Below are positions 55,010-62,221 of a stretch of 64,000 bases of DNA, piece after piece. The stretch is taken from assembly GCF_011317445.1 (NCBI RefSeq), contig NZ_JAAAPL010000001.1:248001-312000 (forward strand). The letters run 5' to 3'. This stretch comes from Chelativorans multitrophicus. GTDB taxonomy: Bacteria > Pseudomonadota > Alphaproteobacteria > Rhizobiales > Rhizobiaceae. The notes under the pieces were generated by a model. That model worked only from the letters and a program-made list of their open reading frames with translations. It searched no databases and was not told where the DNA came from. Within the stretch, counting starts at the first letter, position 1; each line of letters starts with the position of its first letter. Both the position numbers and the translations under genes were made by a program.

Positions 55010-55348
55010 GTGAAACGATCGGCTTTTGTAGCCGTGGCATTTGCCGCGGTACTTTCTGCATGCGCAAAGACACCGGAGAGCATTTCGGCGGCGTATGTCA
55101 GTGAAGTTGGTTACCACTCTTGGAGTTGCACGCAACTGGGCGAGGAGCAGCTTAGGCTATCCTCTGCCTACGCTACCGCAGCCAAGCAGCAGCAGCAGGC
55201 GCGCTCCAACGACATCGCGGGTGTAATCTTGATCGGTCTACCTGTCTCGTCATTGTCAGGCGATAACATCGCTCCAGAGATAGCTCGACTGAAAGGTGAG
55301 CAAGAAGCCGTACGCAAGGCGATGATCACAAAGAACTGTGGGAAGTGA
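55010..55348 (+). CDS. Small lipoprotein
   Basis: A 112-residue lipoprotein from a GTG at 55010 with GGGGGA five bases upstream. The signal peptide MKRSAFVAVAFAAVLSAC ends in a lipobox (Cys18). The mature part is helical with SAYATAAKQQQQARSND, a hydrophobic stretch IAGVILIGLPVSSLSG and a final cysteine, an arrangement found in a widespread family of unnamed proteobacterial lipoproteins. It is followed 39 bp later by the PH-domain gene. Confidence 0.7.
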   Translation: MKRSAFVAVAFAAVLSACAKTPESISAAYVSEVGYHSWSCTQLGEEQLRLSSAYATAAKQQQQARSNDIAGVILIGLPVSSLSGDNIAPEIARLKGEQEAVRKAMITKNCGK

Positions 55349-55387
55349 TCCTAAAGCATCCAGAACACCACATGGCTAGGGGCACGC

Positions 55388-55765
55388 ATGGGCATCCTAA
55401 ATGGTCTTCTCGGGCACGGTAGCGAGGTTGACGCCTCCAAGCTGGCGCAGCGATTGGATGGCGTATTGATCGATGGTGAGACGGTCGATTTGGCGTTCCG
55501 TGTCATCCGCGATTTCTTCGTGTTCACAAGCAAGCGAATGATAATCGTAGACATCCAAGGGATCAGGGGAAGCAAAGTCGACTATCTCAGCATCCCATAT
55601 CGGGCGGTAACACGGTTCTCAGTAGAGACGTCAGGGACGTTCGACTTAGACTCCGAACTCAAGATCTGGGTTTCCGGCGATCCCAAGCCCATTGAGAAAT
55701 CGCTAAAAAAAGGTACTGACGTGCGGGGCATTCATAGGGCAATCGCAGCCGGCGTTCTTGGGTAA
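55388..55765 (+). CDS. Bacterial PH-domain protein
   Basis: A 125-residue protein matching the bacterial pleckstrin-homology (bPH_1) family. It begins MGILNGLLGHGSEVDASKL and has VIRDFFVFTSKRMIIVDIQGIRGSKVDYLSIPY, the hallmark strand pattern, then SGTFDLDSELKIW. These cytoplasmic proteins form ring-like oligomers, and their function is unknown. It probably shares a transcript with the lipoprotein upstream. A hairpin terminator follows at 55808. Confidence 0.85.
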   Translation: MGILNGLLGHGSEVDASKLAQRLDGVLIDGETVDLAFRVIRDFFVFTSKRMIIVDIQGIRGSKVDYLSIPYRAVTRFSVETSGTFDLDSELKIWVSGDPKPIEKSLKKGTDVRGIHRAIAAGVLG

Positions 55766-55807
55766 ATTCCAGCCGCCAAGTCGCAACAAACTGCCGCCGC
55801 AAAAAAA

Positions 55808-55833
55808 GCCCCGCCGGCTGAAGCCAACGGGGC
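55808..55833. terminator. Terminator-like hairpin after the PH-domain gene
   Basis: GCCCCG-CC-GGCT-GA-AGCC-AA-CGGGGC forms a two-step stem. On the plus strand it is followed by GTGATTTT; on the minus strand by seven T residues, which makes the minus direction the stronger terminator although no minus-strand gene is seen just to its right. Confidence 0.65.
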
Positions 55834-55885
55834 GTGATTTTCTAGGCCAGATTTGAGGTTCGCTAAGGCGGCCTACGGTTTTCCG

Positions 55886-55891
55886 GGAACC
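55886..55891 (+). promoter_or_regulatory. Possible ECF-type -35 element
   Basis: GGAACC lies 75 bases before the start of the DUF5602-like gene, the first gene of the operon that ends in an ECF sigma factor. ECF sigma factors commonly use GGAAC-type -35 elements, so the operon may be controlled by its own sigma factor. The -10 element is not clear. Confidence 0.35.
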
Positions 55892-55965
55892 TTTTCAGAA
55901 AACCTCCATCCAATGGTTCGAGGTCGCCGCATGAAGCGGCGGCGCATGCCTAAGGAGAAGGTCAA

Positions 55966-56388
55966 ATGAGATTCATTCCCGCCGCGCTCGCCCTGCTGCT
56001 CACCGGTTCGCTCACTGCCCTCGCGCATGAGGTTCCCGCCGAATTCGCCAAGCCGCCGCCCGCCGGCGCGTTCAAGGCAGTGAGCAACCTGGTCAAGCTG
56101 CCGGACTTCCTGCCTGGAATGGGCCAGCTGTTCGTCGATCCGGCGAGCCTGCCTGCCGGTCCGTTCCTGGCCTATGACCATGACGGCGCGCTTGTCAGCA
56201 CCATCTACATGCTGCCGACCAAGGATCTCAACCCGGACAAGCGCTTCGAGGATCTGACCGCGCCCGGCGGGAATGTCGACCATGTCGACGTCTACTATAA
56301 TGCCGGCCATCCGGGCGTCGAAAAACCTCATGTCCACGTTGTGCTGTGGCACGTCCCCGTGGCAGACGAAGCGAAGGTGGCGCAATGA
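55966..56388 (+). CDS. DUF5602-like secreted protein
   Basis: A 140-residue exported protein with a signal peptide (...GSLTALA-H) and a strong AAGGAGAAGG ribosome site. It has DFLPGMGQLFVDPASLPAGPFL, a strand LVSTIYMLPT, and the histidine-rich NVDHVDVYYNAGHPGVEKPHVHVVLWHVP, which fits a TTHB210/DUF5602-type fold and suggests metal binding. It is coupled (ATGA) to the cupredoxin gene that follows, so the two probably act together in the periplasm. Confidence 0.7.
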   Translation: MRFIPAALALLLTGSLTALAHEVPAEFAKPPPAGAFKAVSNLVKLPDFLPGMGQLFVDPASLPAGPFLAYDHDGALVSTIYMLPTKDLNPDKRFEDLTAPGGNVDHVDVYYNAGHPGVEKPHVHVVLWHVPVADEAKVAQ

Positions 56389-56906
56389 TCCTGACGCGCA
56401 GGCGCGTGCTGGAGGTTGGCGGGGGTATCCTCGCCGCCCTCCTGGCCAGGCCAGCGGCGGCCTGGAGCGCTTCGGTCGAGATCGCCATGCAGGGGAGGCC
56501 CGACGGCTCGCATGTCTGGTTCGATCCCATCGGCCTGCACATCGAGCCCGGCCAGACGGTACGCTGGATCAATCGCGACCGGGGCAATTCACATACGGTC
56601 ACGTCCTACCACCCGGAAATATTCGATCGCCCCCGGCGCATCCCAGCCAAAGCCAAGGCATGGGATTCGGGTTATCTTCTGCCGGAGGAGACTTTTTCCG
56701 TCCGTTTCGACGAAGAAGGCGTCTACGACTATTATTGCGTTCCGCACGAGCATGCAGGCATGGTGGGCCGGATCGTGGTCGGAAAGCCGCCTGCCGTGGA
56801 AGCAGCTGCGGAAACCGCGGGTTTGACGCCTTTGCCGGAAGCGGCGCTAAATGGCTTTCCGCAGGTCGAGGAGATCATCGACAACGGCATTGTGCGGCGG
56901 GAGTGA
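56385..56906 (+). CDS. Cupredoxin (plastocyanin/pseudoazurin-like) with Tat-type signal
   Basis: A 173-residue blue-copper protein. The N-terminus MILTRRRVLEVGGGILAAL has a twin-arginine-like signal. The copper ligands are His70 (NRDRGNSHTVTSYHPE) and the C-x2-H-x4-M set in YYCVPHEHAGMVG (Cys118, His121, Met126). The ATG overlaps the previous stop (ATGA). It may carry electrons or bind copper in the periplasm. The C-terminal extension after about 135 (PEAALNGFPQVEEIIDNG) is not part of the copper fold. Confidence 0.85.
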   Translation: MILTRRRVLEVGGGILAALLARPAAAWSASVEIAMQGRPDGSHVWFDPIGLHIEPGQTVRWINRDRGNSHTVTSYHPEIFDRPRRIPAKAKAWDSGYLLPEETFSVRFDEEGVYDYYCVPHEHAGMVGRIVVGKPPAVEAAAETAGLTPLPEAALNGFPQVEEIIDNGIVRRE

Positions 56907-56912
56907 TAGGGA

Positions 56913-57647
56913 ATGAGAGGTCTCGACATAGAAATGACGATGGCTCATCCCAAGCTTGATCTTGAACGGTTGAGCGATGAAGAGCTTGTTCATCTCGCCA
57001 GACAGGGTGGCGAAAGCGCCATTCGCCTGCTCATCAAACGCAACAACCGGTCTCTCTTCCGGGTCGCACGTGCGGTCGTGCGTGACGACGCAGAGGCCGA
57101 GGACATCGTGCAGGAAACTTATGTCAGCGCCTTCACGAAGCTCGACTCGTTTCGCGGCCATTCCCGGTTCTCGACCTGGCTCACCCGGATCGCCCTCAAC
57201 GAGGCACTCGGGAGGGCGCGAAAGCGGTGGCCGGCGGCCGAACTTGCTGAACTGGATATGGCGGAGGGCTGCAATGGAGGGTCGGTGATCATGTTTCCGA
57301 CTTCGCTGAAGCCGCCGGGCGCGGATGCCGAGCTCGCCCGCAAGCAGGTGCGCGACCTTCTCGAGACTGCCGTCGACGAGTTGCCCGATCCGTTCCGGCT
57401 CGTCTTCATCCTCCGCGACGTGGAGGAGATGAGCATCGAGGAGACGGCGCACCAATTGTCGCTGAAGCCGGAAACCGTGAAGACGCGCCTCCACCGAGCG
57501 CGGCGGCTGATGCGCCTTGCCGTCGAGAAGCAACTCGCGGGGACGTTTTCCGAACTGTTCCCGTTCGACGGGGCGCGGTGCGAGCGGATGGCCGATCGAG
57601 TTATCGATAGGCTCCATGGCCTGGAAAGGCCACGCGAGCCAGGTTGA
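56913..57647 (+). CDS. ECF-type RNA polymerase sigma factor
   Basis: A 244-residue sigma factor with region 2 (about 28-98: LIKRNNRSLFRVARAVVRDDAEAEDIVQETYVSAFTKL) and region 4 (about 150-205: ELPDPFRLVFILRDVEEMSIEETAHQLSLKPETVKTRLHRARRLM). It begins six bases after the cupredoxin gene. The tail (about 205-244) has one cysteine and no known domain. No anti-sigma gene is seen on either side; the linked secreted copper protein suggests an envelope or metal signal. Confidence 0.9.
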   Translation: MRGLDIEMTMAHPKLDLERLSDEELVHLARQGGESAIRLLIKRNNRSLFRVARAVVRDDAEAEDIVQETYVSAFTKLDSFRGHSRFSTWLTRIALNEALGRARKRWPAAELAELDMAEGCNGGSVIMFPTSLKPPGADAELARKQVRDLLETAVDELPDPFRLVFILRDVEEMSIEETAHQLSLKPETVKTRLHRARRLMRLAVEKQLAGTFSELFPFDGARCERMADRVIDRLHGLERPREPG

Positions 57648-57684
57648 TGCCTGGTGTGACATCGGTTGCTTCGGTGACGGCCGA

Positions 57685-57879
57685 TCAGGAGCCTCCGATG
57701 GCAACAATCCTCCAGTTGGGGTTGCTTGAAGGAGCTTGAACCCAGGCCGCTCCCGCAGTTCCGCTCCCAGCGTGGGCGAGACCTTTCGAGACAAGGACGG
57801 CAAGGAAGAACACCCCCCACGCGATCAGGAGCGCCACGTCCAGCCGCTTTTGAGCCTTCGGCGATTTCATCTGCCTCAT
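57685..57879 (-). CDS. Small membrane protein of phage lysis region
   Basis: A 64-residue protein (MRQMKSPKAQKRLDVALLIAW...) with one membrane helix (about 15-35). Its ATG overlaps the stop of the holin-like gene (ATGA), so the two are coupled. No family is recognised. It is the last gene of the lysis cassette. Confidence 0.5.
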   Translation of the reverse strand: MRQMKSPKAQKRLDVALLIAWGVFFLAVLVSKGLAHAGSGTAGAAWVQAPSSNPNWRIVAIGGS

Positions 57880-58163
57880 GACCGGCCTCCAGTGATCTGG
57901 ATTTTGCTCGTGTCGATGATCTGCATGATGCGGCGAGCCAAACGGTCGCCCGACATGGCGAGAAGGCCTGCCACCGCATATTGCCAGACCGAGAATTCCA
58001 AGCCCGCCCAACTGATAAGCGGCTCGGTGAGGAAGACAGCGAAGAACAGGCCCGTAGCAACGCTGGTGAGGCGCGCCTTTACCGTGTTTGCGGTTGAGAG
58101 AAGGAATGCGATCAGGAGGCCACCCGCGATCGCCGCGATGAGCTTAACGTCTGTCCAGTTCAA
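57876..58163 (-). CDS. Holin-like phage membrane protein
   Basis: A 95-residue protein starting from a TTG at 58163 with GGGGGAA just before it (MNWTDVKLIAAIAGGLLIAF...). Two or three hydrophobic segments (about 6-24, 34-52, 60-75) and a charged C-terminus (RLARRIMQIIDTS) fit a phage holin or similar membrane protein. It lies at the end of a lysis cassette with endolysin and spanin genes. Confidence 0.6.
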   Translation of the reverse strand: MNWTDVKLIAAIAGGLLIAFLLSTANTVKARLTSVATGLFFAVFLTEPLISWAGLEFSVWQYAVAGLLAMSGDRLARRIMQIIDTSKIQITGGRS

Positions 58164-58176
58164 TTCCCCCGCTCCT

Positions 58177-58392
58177 CTATGAGCCGCCACAGTGGTAGAG
58201 TTGGAACCGACCGCGATGCTGGGCGATGGCAACTGCCGTCGGCCGGTCATTCGCGATCAGGTATGAGTTGGTGGCCGGGGCCGGGTTGATCGGCACCAGC
58301 ACGTCGCAGGGCTCAGTGATCGCCTTCGTCTGGCAGGCAGCCGCCAAGAAGGGCACAGAGAGCGCCATCGTCAGCGCCAAGCACATCCTCAT
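58177..58392 (-). CDS. Outer-membrane spanin lipoprotein (Rz1-like)
   Basis: A 71-residue lipoprotein from the ATG at 58392, with GGAGAAA upstream. The signal peptide MRMCLALTMALSVPFLAAAC ends in a lipobox. The mature part contains the P-rich INPAPAT and ends with a cysteine. Its 5' part overlaps the i-spanin gene in another frame, the usual Rz/Rz1 nested arrangement, so it probably acts with it to fuse inner and outer membranes at lysis. Confidence 0.6.
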   Translation of the reverse strand: MRMCLALTMALSVPFLAAACQTKAITEPCDVLVPINPAPATNSYLIANDRPTAVAIAQHRGRFQLYHCGGS

Positions 58393-58552
58393 CGATCTTT
58401 CTCCCGTCTTGGAGCACGGTGATGCGGTCAGATGCGAGCTTGCTGAGGACCGCGGACTTGCCGGCGCGGAAAGCCGCGCCATGAGAGATTGCGAGCGCCG
58501 CCAGAACCGCCAGCGCAGCGCCGAGCTTGATCCATGTGGCGAGCCCGAACAT
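58313..58552 (-). CDS. Inner-membrane spanin (Rz-like)
   Basis: A 79-residue protein with an N-terminal membrane helix (WIKLGAALAVLAALAI, about 7-22) and a hydrophilic helical part (SAVLSKLASDRITVLQD). Its ATG overlaps the preceding stop by one base (TGATG), and a lipoprotein gene is nested in its 3' half in another frame. Position and shape fit an i-spanin; sequence similarity to Rz is not visible by eye, as is usual for spanins. Confidence 0.55.
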   Translation of the reverse strand: MFGLATWIKLGAALAVLAALAISHGAAFRAGKSAVLSKLASDRITVLQDGRKIDEDVLGADDGALCALLGGCLPDEGDH

Positions 58553-58800
58553 CAGGACGCCCCGCTATAGTCGGGCTCCCGATGGCGCGGCTTCAGATCG
58601 TCAGCCCGCCGCCGGCGCAGGTATTCGGTGATCAGGCCATTCGCGACCAGGAACCAAGGAAAGTAATCGCCGAATACCGGCGCGAAGAGGTACGGGTCGA
58701 CGGTGGTGATCACCTCGAGCAGAACGCCGAGGATCATTTGGAGCCGCGCCCAAGCAAGTGTTTCCGAATCGCGGAAGAAGTCACGAATGCGCTGCCACAT
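58552..58800 (-). CDS. Small phage-type membrane protein
   Basis: An 82-residue protein (MWQRIRDFFRDSETLAWARLQ...) with two short hydrophobic segments (about 20-35 and 42-58) and a basic tail. It starts two bases after the endolysin stop and overlaps the i-spanin start by one base. It may be a holin or holin-like partner of the endolysin. Confidence 0.6.
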   Translation of the reverse strand: MWQRIRDFFRDSETLAWARLQMILGVLLEVITTVDPYLFAPVFGDYFPWFLVANGLITEYLRRRRADDLKPRHREPDYSGAS

Positions 58801-58802
58801 GG

Positions 58803-59579
58803 TCAGCCTCCACAGAAAATGCCGAAAAGACTGCAGGGAAGGTTCACGATCCACGCTCCGGCCGCCGCCAGCGCGGCGAGGATCGCGGCCAGAATGCCCG
58901 CATTGCCCGGTTGCGGGGCCGCTGGCGCGGGTTTGGGCGCTGGAGAGGGATTGGGCCGCGGCGTGGGTGTGGCACCGCTCGGAAGCGGCTTTGCCTTCGA
59001 CCAGCGCTCATAGGCCGCCGCCATCTTCGTGTGATAGCCATTCCTGGCGTAGCCGGGGCCGTTATAGCCGCGGGCAAGGGTGTGCCAGTCCTGCCGTTTC
59101 AGCGCATCTGCGAGCCCTGCTTTCTCGATGTAATTTGCCATGAGGCGGACCTGGCCATAGACGCCGTTGCGGGCATCTTTCACCAGGTCCTCGACCGAGT
59201 TGTAGCCGAGCCATTCCCAGTGGGCGCCCATCACTTGGCCGATGCCCCAAGAGACGCTCTCATATGCCGCCTGCTTATCGATTGCCGCGGCACGCTCCAG
59301 CATCCGCCAACGCGCGGCTTGAGCGGGAGGATTTTTGACCGCGCCGGCTGATGGAGCAGCCAATCCTTCGCGGCGTGCGATCGCCCGTTTTTCCGACGGC
59401 AGGCGGCGGTCGAAATAATGCCCCTCGAACCGGATGAGCGGTTCGGGGCGGCCACTCACGATGGCATGTGTCCGGCCGCCGCTCTCCACCTCGGCAATGG
59501 CGAGCAGGGCGGCGGCAGGCCAGCCGCGGTCCTTTGCGACGCGCTCGATCTCTCGGCGCGCGTTCTCATCGAACGGCAT
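58803..59579 (-). CDS. Phage endolysin, N-acetylmuramidase (DUF3380) type
   Basis: A 258-residue protein. The N-terminal part (about 8-185) matches N-acetylmuramidase domains: AALLAIAEVESGGRTHAI with a catalytic-type Glu, LIRFEGHYF, SVSWGIGQVMGAHWEWLGY, and LARGYNGPGYARNGYHTKMA. A Pro/Ala-rich linker (about 203-224) leads to a hydrophobic C-terminal segment (ILAAILAALAAAGAWIV), so it may be membrane-tethered. It cuts peptidoglycan glycan chains and heads the lysis cassette. Confidence 0.87.
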   Translation of the reverse strand: MPFDENARREIERVAKDRGWPAAALLAIAEVESGGRTHAIVSGRPEPLIRFEGHYFDRRLPSEKRAIARREGLAAPSAGAVKNPPAQAARWRMLERAAAIDKQAAYESVSWGIGQVMGAHWEWLGYNSVEDLVKDARNGVYGQVRLMANYIEKAGLADALKRQDWHTLARGYNGPGYARNGYHTKMAAAYERWSKAKPLPSGATPTPRPNPSPAPKPAPAAPQPGNAGILAAILAALAAAGAWIVNLPCSLFGIFCGG

Positions 59580-59700
59580 CGTTCTTTCCTTTCAATGTCG
59601 AATTTTGGTTGGAGATGCACTGGAGCCGATGCAGAGTTGCATGCGGTTCGGAGTGTGCGTATTAAGGGAGCCGGCTCGTCAGGAATGGGCGAGCTGGGGC

Positions 59701-59889
59701 GTGAGAACCCCACCGGTGGCGGCAGGAGAGCCGTAAGCGTCCTCTGACCCTCGTGTCAGAGGGCGTGGACCCATCCTGATATCAGGTCGGGGAGGCCGTT
59801 GTGCATGTCCAGGGCGAAAGCCTAAAGACAGCGGCGGTCGCTCACCGGTGGCTTCTCAACTCCCCGACTGCAGTCAGGGGTGGGGATGA
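59701..59889 (+). ncRNA. Structured RNA resembling HEARO / IscB omega RNA, orphan
   Basis: This stretch between the divergent endolysin and porin genes has no coding frame of note and many paired segments. GAGAA-N2-CCACCGG (59703-59716) pairs with CCGGTGG-N-TTCTC (59845-59857). CCTCTGAC/GTCAGAGG forms a hairpin (59741-59762), CCTGATATCAGG is a palindrome (59775-59786), GGC-GAAA-GCC is a tetraloop hairpin (59813-59822), and CCCC...GGGG closes a 3' hairpin (59862-59880). CGGGGAG (59788-59794) can pair with CTCCCCG (59860-59866) as a pseudoknot. It ends in GGGGATGA. This layout and the ATGA end match what I recall of HEARO RNAs, but no IscB gene follows. Confidence 0.5.
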
Positions 59890-59968
59890 TGTTCAGAGAC
59901 ATTCGTAATGCGAGGATTTCGACGCCTCTCGTGCGCCTACCCCAATTCAGGCACACAAAGAGGAAATA

Positions 59969-60673
59969 ATGAAGTTACTCGTTTTAACTACAACTGCGCT
60001 CCTCATTAGCGGATCCGCATTCGCAGCCGATGCCGTTTATGGCGATGTTCCAGCAGCGCCGGTGGCAGAAGTCGCAGCCGAGAGCTTTGATTGGACCGGA
60101 CTATACCTCGGCGCGTTCGGTGGCGTTTCGACCGGCGACTTCAAATATGAAGCCGGTCCAACCGGTGGTGATCCGCTGGGCGGTATCGACATTTCAGGCG
60201 GGGGCTTCATCGGCGGCGCACAAGTCGGTTATGACTGGCAAATTGGCAATTGGGTCATCGGCGGCGTTGCTGACATCGCTGCGACCAATCACGACGCCGA
60301 CATTTCCGCTGATATCGACGGGTTTGGATCTGCGGAAGCGGAGTCGAAACTGAAGTATCTCGGCACTGTCCGCGCCCGAGCCGGTTACTCCTTTGATCGC
60401 ACACTGGTTTATGGCCACGGTGGCTTCGCCTATGGCGAGACCGAGCAAAAGATCGATCTTGGAGGCACCGAACTCTTCAATGAAAGCCAGGGGCGCACAG
60501 GCTGGACAGCAGGCGCCGGCGTTGAATTTGCTGTAACCAACCGCATTTCAGTTGGCACGGAATATTCCTACGTGGACCTGGGCGAGGAGCGCGTCTTTGA
60601 AGACGCCGGCGTTTTCGTCGACGAGGATGTGGCGTTTCATAGCGTCAAGGCGCTGTTGAACGTGCGCTTCTGA
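59969..60673 (+). CDS. Omp25/Omp31-type outer-membrane porin-like protein
   Basis: A 234-residue outer-membrane beta-barrel protein with GAGGAAATA before the ATG. The signal peptide ends GSAFA-A. The family hallmarks are DWTGLYLGAFGGVSTG, GFIGGAQVGYDWQIGNWVIGG, and a final strand with FHSVKALLNVRF (C-terminal Phe as in outer-membrane barrels). Such proteins are abundant in Rhizobiales outer membranes. Here one lies inside a phage-like region, between lysis and tail genes, suggesting it is cargo or that the region is mosaic. Confidence 0.9.
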   Translation: MKLLVLTTTALLISGSAFAADAVYGDVPAAPVAEVAAESFDWTGLYLGAFGGVSTGDFKYEAGPTGGDPLGGIDISGGGFIGGAQVGYDWQIGNWVIGGVADIAATNHDADISADIDGFGSAEAESKLKYLGTVRARAGYSFDRTLVYGHGGFAYGETEQKIDLGGTELFNESQGRTGWTAGAGVEFAVTNRISVGTEYSYVDLGEERVFEDAGVFVDEDVAFHSVKALLNVRF

Positions 60674-60706
60674 CCCATAAAAGGCGGTAACTAATCTCCA
60701 GTCTCT

Positions 60707-60752
60707 GGCGGGGCAGCGTCGCCGCCGTATCAACGCTGCCTCGCCCTCTTTT
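60707..60752 (+). terminator. Rho-independent terminator of the porin gene
   Basis: GGCG-G-GGCAGCGT (60707-60719) pairs with ACGCTGCC-T-CGCC (60733-60745), followed by CTCTTTTC. It lies 34 bases after the porin stop. Confidence 0.8.
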
Positions 60753-60763
60753 CAGGACTCACC

Positions 60764-60925
60764 ATGATTAATGAATGGGCCTTCAAGCTCGCCCGCGAAT
60801 ACGCGAAATCGGTTCCGGACGACATTCACGTACCAACTCTCGCGCGTGAATTGCAGACAAAATACCGAGATGAGAAGGAAGCGAGGAGTGCTTTGGAGCA
60901 TACTCCGTTGGGGCCGCGGCAGTAA
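60764..60925 (+). CDS. Small hypothetical protein (53 residues)
   Basis: An ATG at 60764 opens a 53-residue frame, MINEWAFKLAREYAKSVPDD..., which is helical and charged (LARELQTKYRDEKEARSAL) and ends PLGPRQ. The ribosome site (CAGGACTC) is weak. The sequence looks protein-like; no family is recognised. It follows the porin terminator on the same strand. Confidence 0.45.
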   Translation: MINEWAFKLAREYAKSVPDDIHVPTLARELQTKYRDEKEARSALEHTPLGPRQ

Positions 60926-61042
60926 TACTCGTGCCGACGGCTTCCGGGATGATGCAACCGCATAGATGAGGGTATTTACTAAAGGTTGTGGTCTGGGTAG
61001 ACGGCAGTTCAGGTGTTGGCGGTCAAAATCTTTAGTGGATAC

Positions 61043-61201
61043 ATGCTTAGACGAAGCGAGTTGATCATCCTTCTATGGATCTTGCTGGCGTACGCGGCAA
61101 CGCTCGTCTTTTTCTACGTTCTCACTCGAGAGATCAGGGCCGTTACGGGTGGCGATTTGAGCTTCGCTAAATGGATACGCATAATTTTTCTAAGGGGATG
61201 A
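61043..61201 (+). CDS. Possible small membrane protein
   Basis: A 52-residue frame from the ATG at 61043 (MLRRSELIILLWILLAYAATL...), with one membrane helix (about 7-28) and a C-terminal basic part. An upstream GTG at 61013 would add ten residues. No family is recognised. It lies between the porin and sulfotransferase genes on the same strand. Confidence 0.35.
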   Translation: MLRRSELIILLWILLAYAATLVFFYVLTREIRAVTGGDLSFAKWIRIIFLRG

Positions 61202-61324
61202 CTTGGGGAGAGTAGTTGTCGATAAGCTTGTCGCGAATTGCGGGCTGACGCGCTCTGTCGGCCTTGCCACGGATACGGCCTGCTCTTATTAAGAGCAATT
61301 GGGCAACTGGAAGGGGTATCAAAG

Positions 61325-62221
61325 GTGGAAAAGCTAATCATCCACGCTGGCTCGCAAAAGACGGGCACCACGTCGATTCAGTCGTTCCTGCATGAAAGCA
61401 GGACTGCACTGCAAGGAATTGGCTTTACATATGCCGAAACATGTTTCGGCGACCCGAACATCACCAGTCATTACAATAGCATCCGGGGTTTCTTTTCAAA
61501 AAGCCCTGAGGAAATGGATCATACCGCCAAGTTCGTTGAGAAGGTGAATAGCTCTTCGGGCACTGTCATCATCTCGGCTGAAAGCCTGTTCAGCTTTCCC
61601 GCCAAGCATATTTTTGAAGACAACACGGGCTATTGGATCCGTAAGAAGATGATGCTTGAAGAGATCAGAAGCGCTTTTCAAACGCGCGACTTCGAGATCA
61701 TCTTTTTCCTCCGCGACAAACAGAGGTTCCTCGTTTCTCTCTTTCGTCAGTACCTTCGGGTGGTGCAGCGGCCGAGCCCGACCTTAGCAGCCGCTCTCGA
61801 TGCATTCCTCAACAGCGAGGGACACCTCGAAAATTACGAGACGCAGATTCGAATCTGGCGGGAGGTCTTCGGTAACGTCACGATCGTTGACTATGACGAT
61901 GCCGCCCGGATGGGCGGATCCTCGATAGAGGCGTTCTGCAACGCCGCCGGCATAAAAGGCATTCCCATAACGGACCGGCGCGAGAATGCCTCTCCGGACT
62001 GGGCAAGCCTTGAGGAGCGCCGTCTGCTGCAGTTCTTTGGCGCAAAAGCAAATCCCGGGATATTCAAGGACGCGCGCCGTGAACTGCTCAATCTTGAGAT
62101 TGAAAAAGAGGTGAATGCCAGGATTGCGGCCCACCTCAATGACCCGGAGCCTTACTTTTCAGAGTTCACGCCGTACGAATGGCGGTCTGCGAAGGGAGAT
62201 GTGGAGGAGGTGGTCAATTGA
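61325..62221 (+). CDS. Sulfotransferase-like protein
   Basis: A 298-residue protein from a GTG at 61325 with AAGGGG upstream. The N-terminus VEKLIIHAGSQKTGTTSIQ is the PAPS 5'-phosphosulfate-binding loop of sulfotransferases (K-T-G-T-T), and IIFFLRDKQRFLVSLFRQYL resembles the 3'-phosphate-binding region (R..S). It probably transfers sulfate to a carbohydrate or other surface molecule. Its end overlaps the convergent tail-spike-like gene by eight bases, so it may be phage cargo that modifies the cell surface. Confidence 0.75.
   Translation: MEKLIIHAGSQKTGTTSIQSFLHESRTALQGIGFTYAETCFGDPNITSHYNSIRGFFSKSPEEMDHTAKFVEKVNSSSGTVIISAESLFSFPAKHIFEDNTGYWIRKKMMLEEIRSAFQTRDFEIIFFLRDKQRFLVSLFRQYLRVVQRPSPTLAAALDAFLNSEGHLENYETQIRIWREVFGNVTIVDYDDAARMGGSSIEAFCNAAGIKGIPITDRRENASPDWASLEERRLLQFFGAKANPGIFKDARRELLNLEIEKEVNARIAAHLNDPEPYFSEFTPYEWRSAKGDVEEVVN

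Noticed and set aside
55873-56385. A 170-residue frame opposite the DUF5602-like gene
   Set aside because: Antisense to a gene with signal peptide, ribosome site and coupled downstream gene.
59701-59889. Group II intron as explanation of the structured RNA
   Set aside because: No domain V-like hairpin with an AGC/GTT triad pattern and no reverse-transcriptase gene; the ATGA end and size fit HEARO better.
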